NCBI GenBank assembly: GCA_963402885.1
Contig: OY727097.1
Span: forward strand, 29,567,401 to 29,631,400
Origin: Antedon bifida
Taxonomy: Eukaryota; Echinodermata; Crinoidea; Comatulida; Antedonidae
Length of the DNA stretch: 64,000 nt
Reading direction: 5' to 3'
A model generated the notes under the pieces. That model ran no database searches and was not told the origin of the DNA. It worked only from the letters and a program-made list of their open reading frames with translations. Shown here piece after piece: positions 53,457 through 64,000 of this stretch. The number at the start of each line of letters is the position of its first letter. Within the stretch, counting starts at the first letter, position 1. Position numbers and translations under genes: made by a program.

Positions 53457-56400
53457 ATGCCATCACAAACGAATGAGGCTGTGATTATAGATGTGTGGGC
53501 TTCAAATCTTGAAGAAGTGTTTAGGAAAATTAGGCTCCTTGTTCAGAAATACCCGTTTGTCGCAATGGTAGGTTTCCGTGATGTTTGTCAATTGTTTCGA
53601 CAAATTGGCACACTGAGCCTCAGTGAACCACACCATGGTCTATGCCCTTTCCCTTCCTTCCTTTTTCATTCCCTTGTTTCTATTTCATTGAGAGTGCTAT
53701 TACCCCATCCATAACAAAAAAGACACAGGGGAGTGTAAACCTTTGACAGAACACAATGACTAAAGCCTTATCAAACTTTATGTGACAAAAAAATCAGATG
53801 TGCCCATATATAAACATGATGATGTCATATCACTACCACATTTACCATACCATACTAGTTTGATAGTTCATCTAAAGTCTTTATAAATACCTTAAATTAA
53901 TATAACTTAACATATTCTTTTGATTTTGTTTTAGGATACAGAATTTCCTGGTGTAGTTGCTAGGCCAATCGGAGAGTTCAAAAGCCCTGCAGAGTTCCAC
54001 TATCAACTCCACCGGTGCAATGTTGACCTGCTGAAAATTATTCAACTTGGATTAACGTTTTCAGATGAAAAGGGCTTACTGCCCATTGGAACACCATCTA
54101 CCTATCAATTTAATTTTAAATTTAACTTAGTGTAAGTACTGTAGAACACTTATTTGTCATTTAATAATTTGCAGCAAAACCCAGGGCATCATTTATAAGG
54201 AGCGCCTGCGCGACCGCGCTCCTCCGCGCTCCTCAACAGGCTTCGAGGAGAGCAATTTATCGCGCTCCTTAATTTTCAAAATAGAGCCTAGCTTTTGACA
54301 GTGTTGATTTTTCTGTCAAGAAGCCTAAAAACACGTGGATTTTTAAAAGTTAAAACCAATCTAGGCCTAGGCTAATAATATATAAGCTAAGTTATAAAGC
54401 TACAAGCCTAATGGCAGTCCCTCGTTTTTAAGGATCGCGAGCGCGATCGCAATCAACAACCTTCGAAAAGGAGAGCAATTCATCGCGCTCCATCTCACAG
54501 TGCGAGGTACCAACAAAGGGGATTCCCCTGCCTGCGCGCATTCAAGGGCGAGTTTACTTCATCGCCTCATAGTGCAACCAGTACGGTGTCATAGAAACAC
54601 CTCCTTTACAGGAAGATCATGTCCCAACCAATACTTTTTTCCCTTTATGTTTTTATGGAACGAGTTAATAAAATATATTTAATTTTAAAAGGAAACATTA
54701 ATATAGGAGGCCTAAATATAATGTTTATTATTTAAAAAAGCTTAGCTGCTGGTTGCTTTAATTATGTCATTTTGAAGATGGATTATTTCTTCGAAAGTTC
54801 TAACCAATTTTGGTCACTCAAATCCTCCTCAAAACACGTGCTGATGTGTGACGTCAGCATCTTCTAGAAGCTCTCTCAGCCCTCCCCTATTGTGCGTGCG
54901 CCCATGTGTGACACATGTAAACACGATCAAATATCTTTCTTAATTATTTTAAAATGACACTTTGTAACTTATTATCAATATTTTAATGGCTGTTGCATGT
55001 TAGAATGGTATAATTTATGAATTGCAGGTAAATACTTTTCAGGTTTTCTGTCTGATTTCTAGGCCAACAAGCTAGGCTAGAAAAGCTAGGCTAAAGGCAT
55101 ATAGTTGGCCAGGACAGGATTCTCCAGGCTCCTGAAACCCAATCTACCCAGGCAGGCCATAAAAAAAAAAATTGGCTTGAGTTTTTTGTACTGTAGAATA
55201 ATACGATCCCCACGGAAAATATTGTGTGTAAAGGTGGGTGTGGGGAATTTTGTTGTGCCCGGCGGGGGGGGGGTTATCCCCTGTCGGGCAAAAAAATGTG
55301 TACAAAAAATTAATAAGGGCCAGCCATTTTTAATAAGGGCGACCATCCTTCAACTTCAACATAAATATTTGAGGAGAGCGATTTAAAATTTTTGCAAGGA
55401 GAGCGAATTGCTCTCCTCGGTGATTTGAGGAGAGCGATTTGTTGCTCTCCTGGGTTTTGCATACGTGATGCCCTGAAAACCATTTCACACTCATCATCTT
55501 TTAGTATTATTCAGGAAGCGGGATCTTTGAAAAGATACTTTTATATATATAAACACCACAGGCAGAGAACAAATTCTAACTGGCCTGGTGATATTTATAT
55601 ACATAGATATTTTTGTGAAAAAATCCTGACACTGACAGGACTTGAACCCAGGACCTGAACCCAGGACCCTTGGAGTGGTAGCCAAGCAGCATAACCACCA
55701 AGCCACAACTCCACTCCAGAATTTTGTTTTGGCGTTCCTGTCACAAGCTTGTTGCTTTCTAGATGATGCCACCATTTTAAAAAATAAATGTTTTATTGAT
55801 TGATCTCTTAATATTATTTCAATTTGTCTAAACCAACAGTGAAGATATGTATGCTCAAGACTCTATTCAGTTACTGACAACTTCAGGAATTCAATTTAAA
55901 AAACACGAGGAGGAAGGAATAGATGCAGATTATTTTGCGGAGTTACTTATGACATCTGGTATTGTCTTGAATGAAGAAGTAAAATGGATTACATTTCACA
56001 GGTACAGTAGCTGATTCAGTGTGTCTAGGCAAATGTCATAATGTGATTTGATGTATTCCTAAATACAGTGTCATATGTGTCATTTTTATCTTAAAATACT
56101 CAGCAACCATAAAAAATATTTGATATGATACAGTAAAACATGTGATAAACATGTGATGCTGTATCAAAGAACGTTCCTACTAAACAATTTTAAAATACAG
56201 CACAGACAATTTGGTAAAGGATGTTGAAATAATGAATTAGTAACAATGCCAAGATGATCCATGTTTTATCAGTTGTTGTAGTTTTACTCCGTAAAGTAAA
56301 TTTTTTTTATTTACTTTCTTTTTAGTGGTTATGACTTTGCATATTTGTTAAAGTCACTGACAGGGCTTAATTTACCGTCAGAAGAAAGTGAATTTTTTGA

Positions 56401-57474
56401 ACTCTTACGGATTTACTTTCCCGGAATTTATGACGTAAAATATTTGATGAAAAGCTGCAAAGACCTTAAAGGAGGACTACAAGAAGTTGCTGACGATCTA
56501 GAAGTAAGTTTGACAGGTTTTCAGGTTTTTGAAAATTATACAACCACTTTTGGAAATTAAGTGACCACTCTTAAAATAAAATATATGGGACCCTTTAGGT
56601 GGGGTCTAAAGGGTGACTCCTTCGAAAAAGTCTTTTAGAAGCTATCATGTTAAATTTACCTTAGTCCTGGAAGTATCACCACAGCAGATGGATTATGGGA
56701 AGTACAAACTATATTAATAAAGATTGTTTTCTTTTTTACTAAAGGTTATAAGAATAGGCCCACAACATCAAGCAGGTAGTGATAGTCTATTGACTTTACA
56801 AACGTTTTTCAAAATGAGAGAAGTAAGTTTATGTCATATTTATTTACCTATTTTTGTATTACTGTTAAGCCCAGAGGTCCCGACACCTTTGGGCTGGCCT
56901 AATATGTCAGGTTTTCTGGAAAGTCTGGTATTCTGAATGTGTTTTTAATGGTAAGAATGAATTTGGGACCCTTTCGACCTCGGGTCTGGTTTTCAGAGAG
57001 TTGACTGTGTATCCAAAAACATTAAGACAAGTTTCATCCTTAATGATCTCTCGGGAGACAAGCAATCTTTGAAATATTGGGAAATTCCTGCAATTATCAT
57101 GCCAAGTGAATCTTTTCATTATAAAAACAATACATCAGACATATAAAGGAATGACTCACATAGTGGCCTAGAGTAGCTCGCTTTTGTTTTTCCTGACCTG
57201 TTTTTTTTTTGGTTTTTTTTTTGGGTCAGATCATGGAGTAATAATTATTACTTCATGGTTAAATATATGAAATGTCAGCTTGGTATATTGCACACTTCAA
57301 ACCTAATTCTGTGTTAAAGAGCACACTTATAGTAAATGACATCTTTACATTTTACAGAATTATTTCGAAGATAATATTGATGATGATAAATACTTAGGGC
57401 ATTTGTATGGTCTTGGCTCGTCGTACATACAGAATGGCAATGCGTTTGTCGAGGAAAATAACTTATCATCGTAA
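53457..57474 (+). CDS. CNOT7: CCR4-NOT deadenylase subunit 7/8 (CAF1/POP2) orthologue
   Basis: Six coding exons in phase: 53457-53567, 53935-54131, 55840-56001, 56326-56503, 56745-56822 and 57358-57474, giving 280 residues (human CNOT7 is 285). It is a DEDD-type 3'-5' exoribonuclease that shortens poly(A) tails in the cytoplasmic CCR4-NOT complex. All catalytic acids are present: D38 and E40 in [17 protein letters not shown]160 in [12 protein letters not shown] and D229 in [11 protein letters not shown], with H224 also conserved. Other near-invariant stretches are [26 protein letters not shown](V)[12 protein letters not shown] and [20 protein letters not shown]. The C-terminus is short and divergent ([12 protein letters not shown]). 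Vertebrates have CNOT7 and CNOT8; this is likely the single pre-duplication gene. Intron 2 is enlarged by a DNA transposon and a SINE. Confidence 0.96.
53761..53882. mobile_element. CTGTCTACACTATC MITE, copy 7 (decayed), CNOT7 intron 1
   Basis: TCAAACTTTATGTGACAAAA and ATGATGATGTCATATCAC are kept, while the terminal GTCTACACT has been lost on both sides. Ends about 52 nt before the exon 2 acceptor. Confidence 0.75.
54182..55475. mobile_element. Non-autonomous DNA transposon in CNOT7 intron 2, 1294 bp
   Basis: 10-bp terminal inverted repeats CAGGGCATCA (54182-54191) and TGATGCCCTG (55466-55475), flanked by identical AAAACC (54176-54181 and 55476-55481). Subterminal regions are filled with GAGGAGAGCGA / CGCGCTCCT motifs on both sides. 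The reading frames inside (for example around 55105-55386) resemble no transposase. The CAGGG ends recall hAT-type elements, but those make 8-bp duplications, so the superfamily is open. Confidence 0.82.
55540..55716 (-). mobile_element. tRNA-derived SINE in CNOT7 intron 2
   Basis: On the minus strand, an A box TGGCTTGGTGG (55695-55705) is followed by two B boxes, GGTTCAGGTCC (55651-55661) and GGTTCAAGTCC (55638-55648). The pair results from a tandem duplication of 13 bp. The tail after the tRNA-like head runs to a TA-rich end near 55540. The minus-strand reading frame that gives [20 protein letters not shown] is the well-known spurious translation of such SINE heads, not a protein. Confidence 0.75.
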
Positions 57475-58008
57475 CCTTGACAGAAACCAGAGAAATTTGA
57501 GTATGAAAAATAACAAGTCCTCCGTAAATGAATATGAAACTCGAAATGGAACATTACTTTTTTCTCTCAATATTTGTATATTCTAGTAGAATTTTTAACC
57601 TTTGTCCTTTGAATGTTGTGCTATATTGTGTATGTTTATACTTTGTGTATGTATTTGTTAATGTCACCCTGTTCTTACTTGCATTCCTTCTTGTTGCCAA
57701 ATTTCTAAGCATATGGTCCTTGCGCCTCGGATGCATGTTCAATTTTAAATATTATTATGATGATATATATTGTATTTTTGGTACGTTTCAATGATGACCT
57801 CCCACACGACGTAAAATTTAATAATTCCCTGATTGCAATATTTGTAGAAAATGGTTTTAATGTAGATAACTAAATTTATTATTTAGGTAACACTTTGCAA
57901 TCTGATTCATCGTTTGCCACTCAACAACTATCAACCTTTAGAAAACATTTTTTATCCCTTTTTCCACAAACATCTGATAAAACTTTGTCATTTGACATCC
58001 ATCTGGTC
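57475..58008 (+). other. CNOT7/8 3' UTR
   Basis: AT-rich sequence after the TAA. It may extend past the following MITEs, as several AATAAA-type signals occur as far as about 60535 (TGTAAATAAATGAG). Confidence 0.45.
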
Positions 58009-58155
58009 TTAAGCTCTGTCTACACTATCAAACTTTATGTGACAAATTAATATGATGTGCCCATATATGGACATGATGATGTCATATCACTACCATATTT
58101 GAGCATATCACACTCTTTTTTGTCAAACTAGTTTGATAGTGTAGACAGAGCTTTA
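58009..58155. mobile_element. CTGTCTACACTATC MITE, copy 8
   Basis: TTAAGCTCTGTCTACACTAT at the left and ATAGTGTAGACAGAGCTTTA at the right. Contains ATATGGACATGATGATGTCA. Confidence 0.9.
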
Positions 58156-59142
58156 ATTTGACACTTCCTAAAATGTTGACCTTTACCACATCAAATTGTG
58201 TCACTTCTGCCAAAAACTGTAATATACAATAATATATTATACAATAATATAATATACAAATATCTTTTGACCTTTTCAATTGATTGACCGACATTTCACA
58301 GATATTGATCATTTAATTACAACGAAAATCAATTGCCTTATGCAAGTCTTGCCAAGAATCAGAAATCCAAAAAATGAAAAAACAAAAAATATGAAAAAAA
58401 AACTGAACTCAACTTACAAAATTTGTAAATTAAATAATTTTAAAAATTATGATCAGTAAATGATCTTTTTGCTAATTTTGCCATATTCAGAATTTACAAA
58501 CTTTATCTCTGTTTTATTTAACATTTTATCCCCCTCATCTTAGTGTCATATTATCTTCTGAAAATATAGTTATCAAAGCCATAAATAATGGAAAAGTAAT
58601 GGTTCTTTTAATACCAAGCAAGAAAATAACTAATTACAATTCAAATCATCATTTTGAACAATTTAATTAACTATAGCTAACAGTTATAGGACCAAACCAA
58701 ATTCAAAGCTGAAGCTAATTGTGCAATATGTGTTTGCTAGTCTGTTATGGGATCAAGCCATTCCGCATACAATTCATTCTTTATTACTTTCACAGTAATA
58801 TTTTCTTTTTGAACGTATGATGACGATGCATTGCGATGTACATTGAAAAGGGGCGTTTTTTTTCTATTTTAATGTTAATTTATTCTTTTTATGGAATATT
58901 TTATTGTTTTAATTTTACATGCTTTTGGTTATACCCCTATGATATTATTACACTAAATTGTGTTACATGTTTTTAGATTACTGTGTACAATGAACAATTC
59001 TGTTGTTTTATTGCTGATGTAGTCCCATCAAATACTGTAATGATCCCATCCATTTTCATTTTGTTAACCTATTCAATCAATACGTACAGTACAATAGGTT
59101 TTCTTGAAAAAGCAAAAACATATACTGTTTATTTCTGGTATT
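58156..59142. other. CNOT7/8 3' UTR or intergenic
   Basis: AT-rich. Nothing coding recognised. Confidence 0.4.
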
Positions 59143-59287
59143 TTAAGCTCTGTTTACACTATCAAACTTTAAAAAAATGTGATGTGCCCATATATGGACA
59201 TGATGATGTCATATCACTACCGTACTTGGGCACATCACTACCATATTTGGGTACATCACACTAGTTTGATAGTGTAGACAGAGCTTT
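59143..59287. mobile_element. CTGTCTACACTATC MITE, copy 9
   Basis: TTAAGCTCTGTTTACACTAT at the left and ATAGTGTAGACAGAGCTTTA at the right. Confidence 0.9.
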
Positions 59288-60206
59288 ACAAATTTTCAAC
59301 TATCGCGCACAAGTAAAGAAAATATACCAATATATTTTTATTATGACTATGTTGATATATTATTATATTATTGTCATTTAATGGAATAATCCACTAACAG
59401 TATAATTATTTTATTAAATGTAAAACTCAACAGTACTGAACTATTGTGTAAAATAAAACTGTTTTGACTTTTATATGACTACAAATTGTATACGTTATTT
59501 CAATACTGAAATAATTTACAATGTGTTTGATGTTTATTATATTAACAAAATTGAAATCTATGGTGTGCTTTGGTTAATTAGCCTAAAACATAGTCTTTCT
59601 TGTGTAATGTTTTACAATATATCTCATATAATGATGCTCTCTAGCGCTGGGCCCAATTTGACTCCATACTCCCTCCCCGAACACGACAACAGTCAGACCT
59701 GACAACCGTTGGGAATTTAATGATTTCAAATCTTGTGTCACTTTTACCAATATACAATCTCTAATCTTGGCACACATGTTTTGTAGCAATCTAAATAGTG
59801 CAGTAAACAAATAGAATTACTACAGTAAATATACATAATTACTGCAGTAATTTGTTTCAAATGCAATCGCATAATATTTTTAACATTAAAATTCTGTCCC
59901 TCTAAAAAGTTTAGTTGCGTTTTACCAAATTTGGATTGTTTATAGAGACCAGTTCTGTTATTAATTATACTAGTTTGTTTCTGGCCTCAAATAATAGAAT
60001 TGTCATTTTAAAACTACTTTACTTTTTTTTTATATAAAATTTGAAGGTTTTGTTGTTTTATACCATATATGGTTGTAATTACCGTTTACAGGTTGATTCA
60101 GTTATCTACAGTACCATGCATCTTGTATTGAATTGTTAATTTACCATAATTAGTATATTTTATGTAAACACTATTTTTAACATGTGAATGTGTAATTGCT
60201 CTATCG
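59288..60206. other. Intergenic, nothing assigned
   Basis: AT-rich. Nothing coding recognised. Short repeats of CTGCAGTAA / TTACTGCAG near 59820-59850 only. Confidence 0.4.
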
Positions 60207-60333
60207 TAAGCTTTGTCTACACTATCAAACTGTATGTGACAAAAAATGTGATGTGCCCATATATGGACATGATGATGTCATATCACTACCACATTTGGGC
60301 ACATTACAGTTTGATAAGTGTAGACAGAGCTTA
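60207..60333. mobile_element. CTGTCTACACTATC MITE, copy 10
   Basis: TAAGCTTTGTCTACACTATC at the left and AAGTGTAGACAGAGCTTAA at the right. The right arm is shortened. Confidence 0.88.
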
Positions 60334-60868
60334 ATACCTATTACGTTTTATTGGTTGTTTTACAAAGTTCTTTATTAATAATCTTCTCTCAAGTTTCCGT
60401 GGTTTGTGTTGACTGTAGAATAATAATTTAATGTTTGCATTCCTATGCTTGTAATTAGGCAACAACAATGATATGACCTGTTTATTGTTTTTTATTATAA
60501 AAATCGACATATTTTGATTGTTTTACATCATGTAAATAAATGAGGGATACATAAACTTGGTTATTTAATTGTCTTTTTTGCTTGAGGATTCGCATTTTAC
60601 TCCTTTTAAGTATAAATCCAAATTACTGAAAAAAATGACCATTTTGTGGGTATCAATGGCTGATCTCAATGGAGAGACAAAATAAAATAAGTAAAAAGCT
60701 AAAACAAAATTTTAACAGCCAGAAATAATTGTCCCACCCGATATCATTCAGCCCATAACCCCCCGCCCCCCACGATGTACTTTTGCTGAGGTGAGCACAA
60801 CCTAGTCTAAATAATGTTCTTTTCAAACTTTATCCCAAATTTCAACACTGGTTGCATCTTGCATTGTC
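60334..60868. other. Convergent intergenic region
   Basis: Lies between the ends of CNOT7/8 (plus) and the Maf gene (minus). Contains GTAAATAAATGAGG near 60534, a candidate plus-strand poly(A) signal. No gene. Confidence 0.45.
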
Positions 60869-63208
60869 TCAACTGACGGTGTTCCCTTTCCTTTCGTACA
60901 ATTTGAGCATTTCAATGCAGAAACGGTGTAAAGGAAACCCGACAACATTGTAGTAGTCGCCATGGATACCTTCAACTAATGTTCCTCCCAATGCTTGGAT
61001 ACCATATCCCCCTGCTTTATCCCTGAAAGAAAATACAAATTATGTCAAAAAAGTGTTCAGTAATAAATGGTGATAAAATATAGTCAATGACATTAAAGGA
61101 AAGTTTGTATTTATAACATTTAAGGGCACTATTTTCTCAATAGTTTCCTAGCAAAATCATACAGTACTACTGTTGTTTCTTATTTGGTCATATTATTACT
61201 TAGTAAACACACCAAACAAAACATAAACACCCTAGTGTACGTAAACACCAGAGTTTTGTTAGGCAATATGAAAATGTCTAAGGCTCTAATCTACCCAGTA
61301 TCAAACTTTATGTGACAACAAAATGTGATGTGCCCATATACGGACATGATGATGTCATATCACTACCATATTTAAGCATATCGCTACCATATTTGGGCAC
61401 ATTATTAAATAACTTACATTGGTTCACCAGTGTCGACATAACTCTTAATCACATCAGCTGGCAAGTTGCCAAATTTAACATCTGTTGCTTCATGAAAGAC
61501 CACCTGTTGATGGGTGCCATCTTGAAATGCTGCTAAATAATGTAAAACATTTCATTTGACATGATTAAAAAGATTATTACACACCTGAGTAGATTGAGGA
61601 TTGTTTCCTTGTGTAAAGCTCTGCCTACACTATCAAACTAGTTTGACAAAAAGAGTGAGTTGTGCCCAAATATGGTAATGATATGACATCATCATGTCCA
61701 TGTATGGGCACATCACATTTTTTTTGTCACATAAAATTTGATATTGTAGACAGAGCTTAACTGTTATTTCAAGAGTTCTAATTACTGTACTTCCATAATT
61801 TAATCATTACAGTGTAAAGCTCCGTCTACACTATCAAACTTTATGTGACAACAAAATGTGATGTGCCCATATATGGATATGATGATGTCATATCACTACC
61901 ATATTTGGGAATATCAGTATCATATTTGGGCACATTACACCTTTTGTCACACTAGTTTGATAGTGTAGACAGAGCTTAAGCTATGCACCTTTGTTTAATA
62001 CAACACCAGTGTACACGCTGTGTGTCCGTCCGCTAAGTTTTGTCAACATGTCTATTGCATCTGATTTGTCTGCTGGTTTTTCCATTATCTTCTTATCTAA
62101 AGCCTATGGTAATAAATTTTAATTTTCTTTACATGATGATGTTGGCTTCTGTTTTGTTCTATAACATTTTATTCTTGTTTTTTTTATAGTGAATAAGGTC
62201 AGGTTTGGTATTAAACATACAGTAACATTCCCTTCCCAGCTTACAGTAGGCTCTTCATACAAAGAGTCAGTAACCACCACACTATTTTTTAAATAGCCTC
62301 TAATACTTTTGTCTAAAAAGAATCCTGCTTTTAACTGAATTGTTACTTACCACTACGGTGTCGGCCCCTATTATAAGAGATGGTGGACTACCCTGTGGAA
62401 AAAATAGTGACATTATTTATTTAATAGGTGTATTCATTTACATTTTTTTGCTTTTTTGGTGTTGAAAATATTGACACACAGACCCCTCCGTCAGGCAAAA
62501 TAATAATAATACAAACTTGAAATGAAATATTACTTACTAAATTTGATAATCGTTCTGCCACTTCTTGGGTTTTTCTCCTTGCTGTTTCTTTGACATATTC
62601 AGCTGGTGTTGAAAATTGACTTTTATCAAGATTCTCGTCGAAATTTGATGGTGTAATGTTAAAAATTAAACCCTGCAAAAATTAAATTTCATATTTAAAA
62701 GTACTAATAGTAATTCTGTACTTACAAGTCTTATTACTAAGTAAGAAGACATATAAATATAATGTAATGAAATAGTGCATTCTGTTGATATTTACTTATT
62801 GATTTGCTTTGTTTATGCATTATTATCAAACATTAATTCATAATATGGCCTCAGAGTCATCTAGAACCAAATATTGTTTATGTTATGCAATAAAGAAATA
62901 ATAGTAACGTATACAAGTACAGTGTACGAAACGACTCGTCTATGAGGCAGCAACCACACATCCAAACAATTCCCCACAAACCAAACACTGGCAGCACCTA
63001 ACGAGGGGCCTAACTTACTGGGCCTAGAGTTCCAAGCTGCACATTTATTAATAGTCTCGCTTTAGAAATCGATAAAATTATAAATATCATAAGAAAATGT
63101 AAGTATTTATTTATCTACCGTTGACTTCAAAATCTCTTTTCTTCTCAGTGAGCCACTAGCTAAAACGATTTTTGATAGCGACAATTCTGAAATTATTGGT
63201 TGCAACAT
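60869..63208 (-). CDS. Maf/ASMTL-N-type nucleotide pyrophosphatase
   Basis: Six in-phase exons: 63208-63119, 62672-62538, 62392-62351, 62103-61989, 61532-61418 and 61022-60869, giving 216 residues. Maf proteins hydrolyse dTTP/UTP and modified nucleotides to monophosphates, a house-cleaning role in the nucleotide pool. Seen are the phosphate-binding start [14 protein letters not shown] (16-27), IIGADTVV with the likely catalytic D86, [13 protein letters not shown] with [10 protein letters not shown] (113-122), and [17 protein letters not shown] with [14 protein letters not shown]. The last two match the N-terminal domain of human ASMTL closely. The C-terminal methyltransferase-like domain of vertebrate ASMTL is absent, as the frame ends 16 residues after the FCIEML helix. 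The usual SPRR is SLRR here (P to L at 21). The donor of exon 4 (GTGCAT) is weak and abutted by a MITE. Confidence 0.92.
61279..61402. mobile_element. CTGTCTACACTATC MITE, copy 11 (right-truncated)
   Basis: Left end AAGGCTCTAATCTACCCAGT is decayed and the right terminal arm is missing after TTTGGGCACAT. Ends about 14 nt from the Maf exon 5 donor (intron begins at 61417). Confidence 0.8.
61614..61759. mobile_element. CTGTCTACACTATC MITE, copy 12, Maf intron 4
   Basis: TAAAGCTCTGCCTACACTAT at the left and ATATTGTAGACAGAGCTTA at the right. Opposite internal polarity to copy 13. Confidence 0.9.
61815..61979. mobile_element. CTGTCTACACTATC MITE, copy 13, Maf intron 4
   Basis: TAAAGCTCCGTCTACACTAT at the left and ATAGTGTAGACAGAGCTTA at the right. 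Ends 8 nt from the GT of the Maf exon 4 donor (intron begins at 61988). Confidence 0.92.
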
Positions 63209-64000
63209 GATGAAAAAGTTTATGCACATTAAATATGAGGGCGCTAGACAGATTTGTAATCGGAGTTAGTTGAACCTATTATTTTTGGTACAAACTTTTT
63301 AAAGAAATACATGTAGATATATATAATAAAACGATAATAATGTTTTAGACATTTCATTCATTTGACATAAAATCTTTATTTGCTTTACAATAGAACGTTT
63401 TAAACTTTTTTACCAGAAATAAATAGAAATAAAATAGTATACTCATTCGTATACCAAAGATAAATACTATTAAAAGCAATAATATGAATTATGTAATAAA
63501 ATAAAATAAAAATGTTTTCTTTTTTTTAAATACATTAATCTGTCTGTATAATGTACCATACCAAACCATACTTTTTATTTGGTTTATTGTTTTCAGTCAA
63601 CAAGCAGTTCTTTGTCTCATTTACGTTACTTAAAATTGCATTATATGTGCTCAATAAAAATAAAATCTGCTTACTTATACATTTTTAAATTTTAAAAAAC
63701 TATTATATTTTGGTCATTTTCAACTCAATTGAAATTGAGTAATTTTCTATTAATTATATACATATCCATACTGCACTGTAAGAAGCTCCAATATTTGGTA
63801 TACATTTCTAATAATGAAACTGAAAACTAAAAGCAATAATTTTTTCGCCATATTTGGTTTACCGAAACATGTCAGTCTTTTTTTAAATCTATTATGTTAT
63901 CACTCCATCTTGAACAAAAAGAAAACAGCAAATCGCTTATGATTTGTCAAATTGTTTACAGGGGCTACTACACAGCTTTGGATCATCGGGGAAACTTTCC
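63209..64000. other. Upstream of the Maf gene, unassigned
   Basis: The first part should include the Maf promoter. The rest is AT-rich with no coding frame, repeat or RNA gene recognised. Confidence 0.4.

Noticed and set aside
55105..55386. 93-codon frame inside the CNOT7/8 intron element
   Set aside because: Low complexity, lies within a non-autonomous transposon and matches no transposase.
55494..55775. Minus-strand frame containing [20 protein letters not shown]
   Set aside because: A spurious translation of a tRNA-derived SINE head.
25034..61979. CRISPR-like array of regularly spaced repeats
   Set aside because: The repeats are palindromic MITEs at irregular distances in a eukaryotic genome.

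Overview
This is a window of animal nuclear DNA. Genes have GT-AG introns and are split over many small exons, the sequence is AT-rich, and transposons are abundant. It most likely comes from a marine invertebrate deuterostome, probably an echinoderm. The evidence is the gene content (ANKRD10, VPS37A, CNOT7/8, a Maf-type nucleotide pyrophosphatase and a TRIM-NHL-like protein), the many AGGCCTA-type palindromes and a CR1-like LINE. The species cannot be named from the sequence alone.

Layout. 0.8-6.4 kb: an apparently full-coding CR1-like LINE on the minus strand, whose two ORFs lie in one frame separated by a single TAG. 7-8 kb: short tandem repeats. 8.8-11.1 kb: an internally deleted, frameshifted P-element/THAP9-like transposon relic between imperfect inverted repeats. 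11.2-15.8 kb: three non-autonomous DNA elements (a perfect hairpin element, a 647-bp element with TIRs and a matching flank duplication, and a nested foldback element). 16.1-18.3 kb: an intact ORF for an unrecognised protein made of about 14 nearly identical 43-residue repeats. 19-21 kb: duplicated sequence, including a partial copy of the ANKRD10 5' leader. 21-25.7 kb: ANKRD10, six frame-consistent coding exons giving 407 residues. 26-30 kb: MITEs and otherwise unassigned sequence. 30.1-32.5 kb: a single-exon TRIM-like gene (RING, B-box, coiled coil, filamin-like repeat, C-terminal propeller), followed by a recent 106-bp copy of its 3' coding end. 34.6-37.1 kb: a three-exon minus-strand gene for a small acidic/coiled-coil protein. 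37-47.7 kb: gene-poor, with MITEs and tandem duplications. 47.7-57.5 kb: VPS37A (minus, nine exons, 373 residues) and CNOT7/8 (plus, six exons, 280 residues), head-to-head across about 1.1 kb. 60.9-63.2 kb: a stand-alone Maf/ASMTL-N-type pyrophosphatase gene (minus, six exons, 216 residues).

Two families of short palindromic elements (MITEs) pervade the right-hand 40 kb. One has termini reading CTGTCTACACTATCAAA (13 copies). The other has termini reading TTGGTTCCCACTAG and carries internal CCAAT-box palindromes (about 8 copies). Several copies end only 7-20 nt inside a 5' splice site. The host genes serve separate housekeeping roles (ESCRT-I sorting, mRNA deadenylation, nucleotide-pool sanitation). 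The one arrangement likely to be functional is the VPS37A/CNOT7 divergent pair, which I recall is also a head-to-head pair in human 8p22. All exon models were derived by reading splice signals and reading frames by eye.
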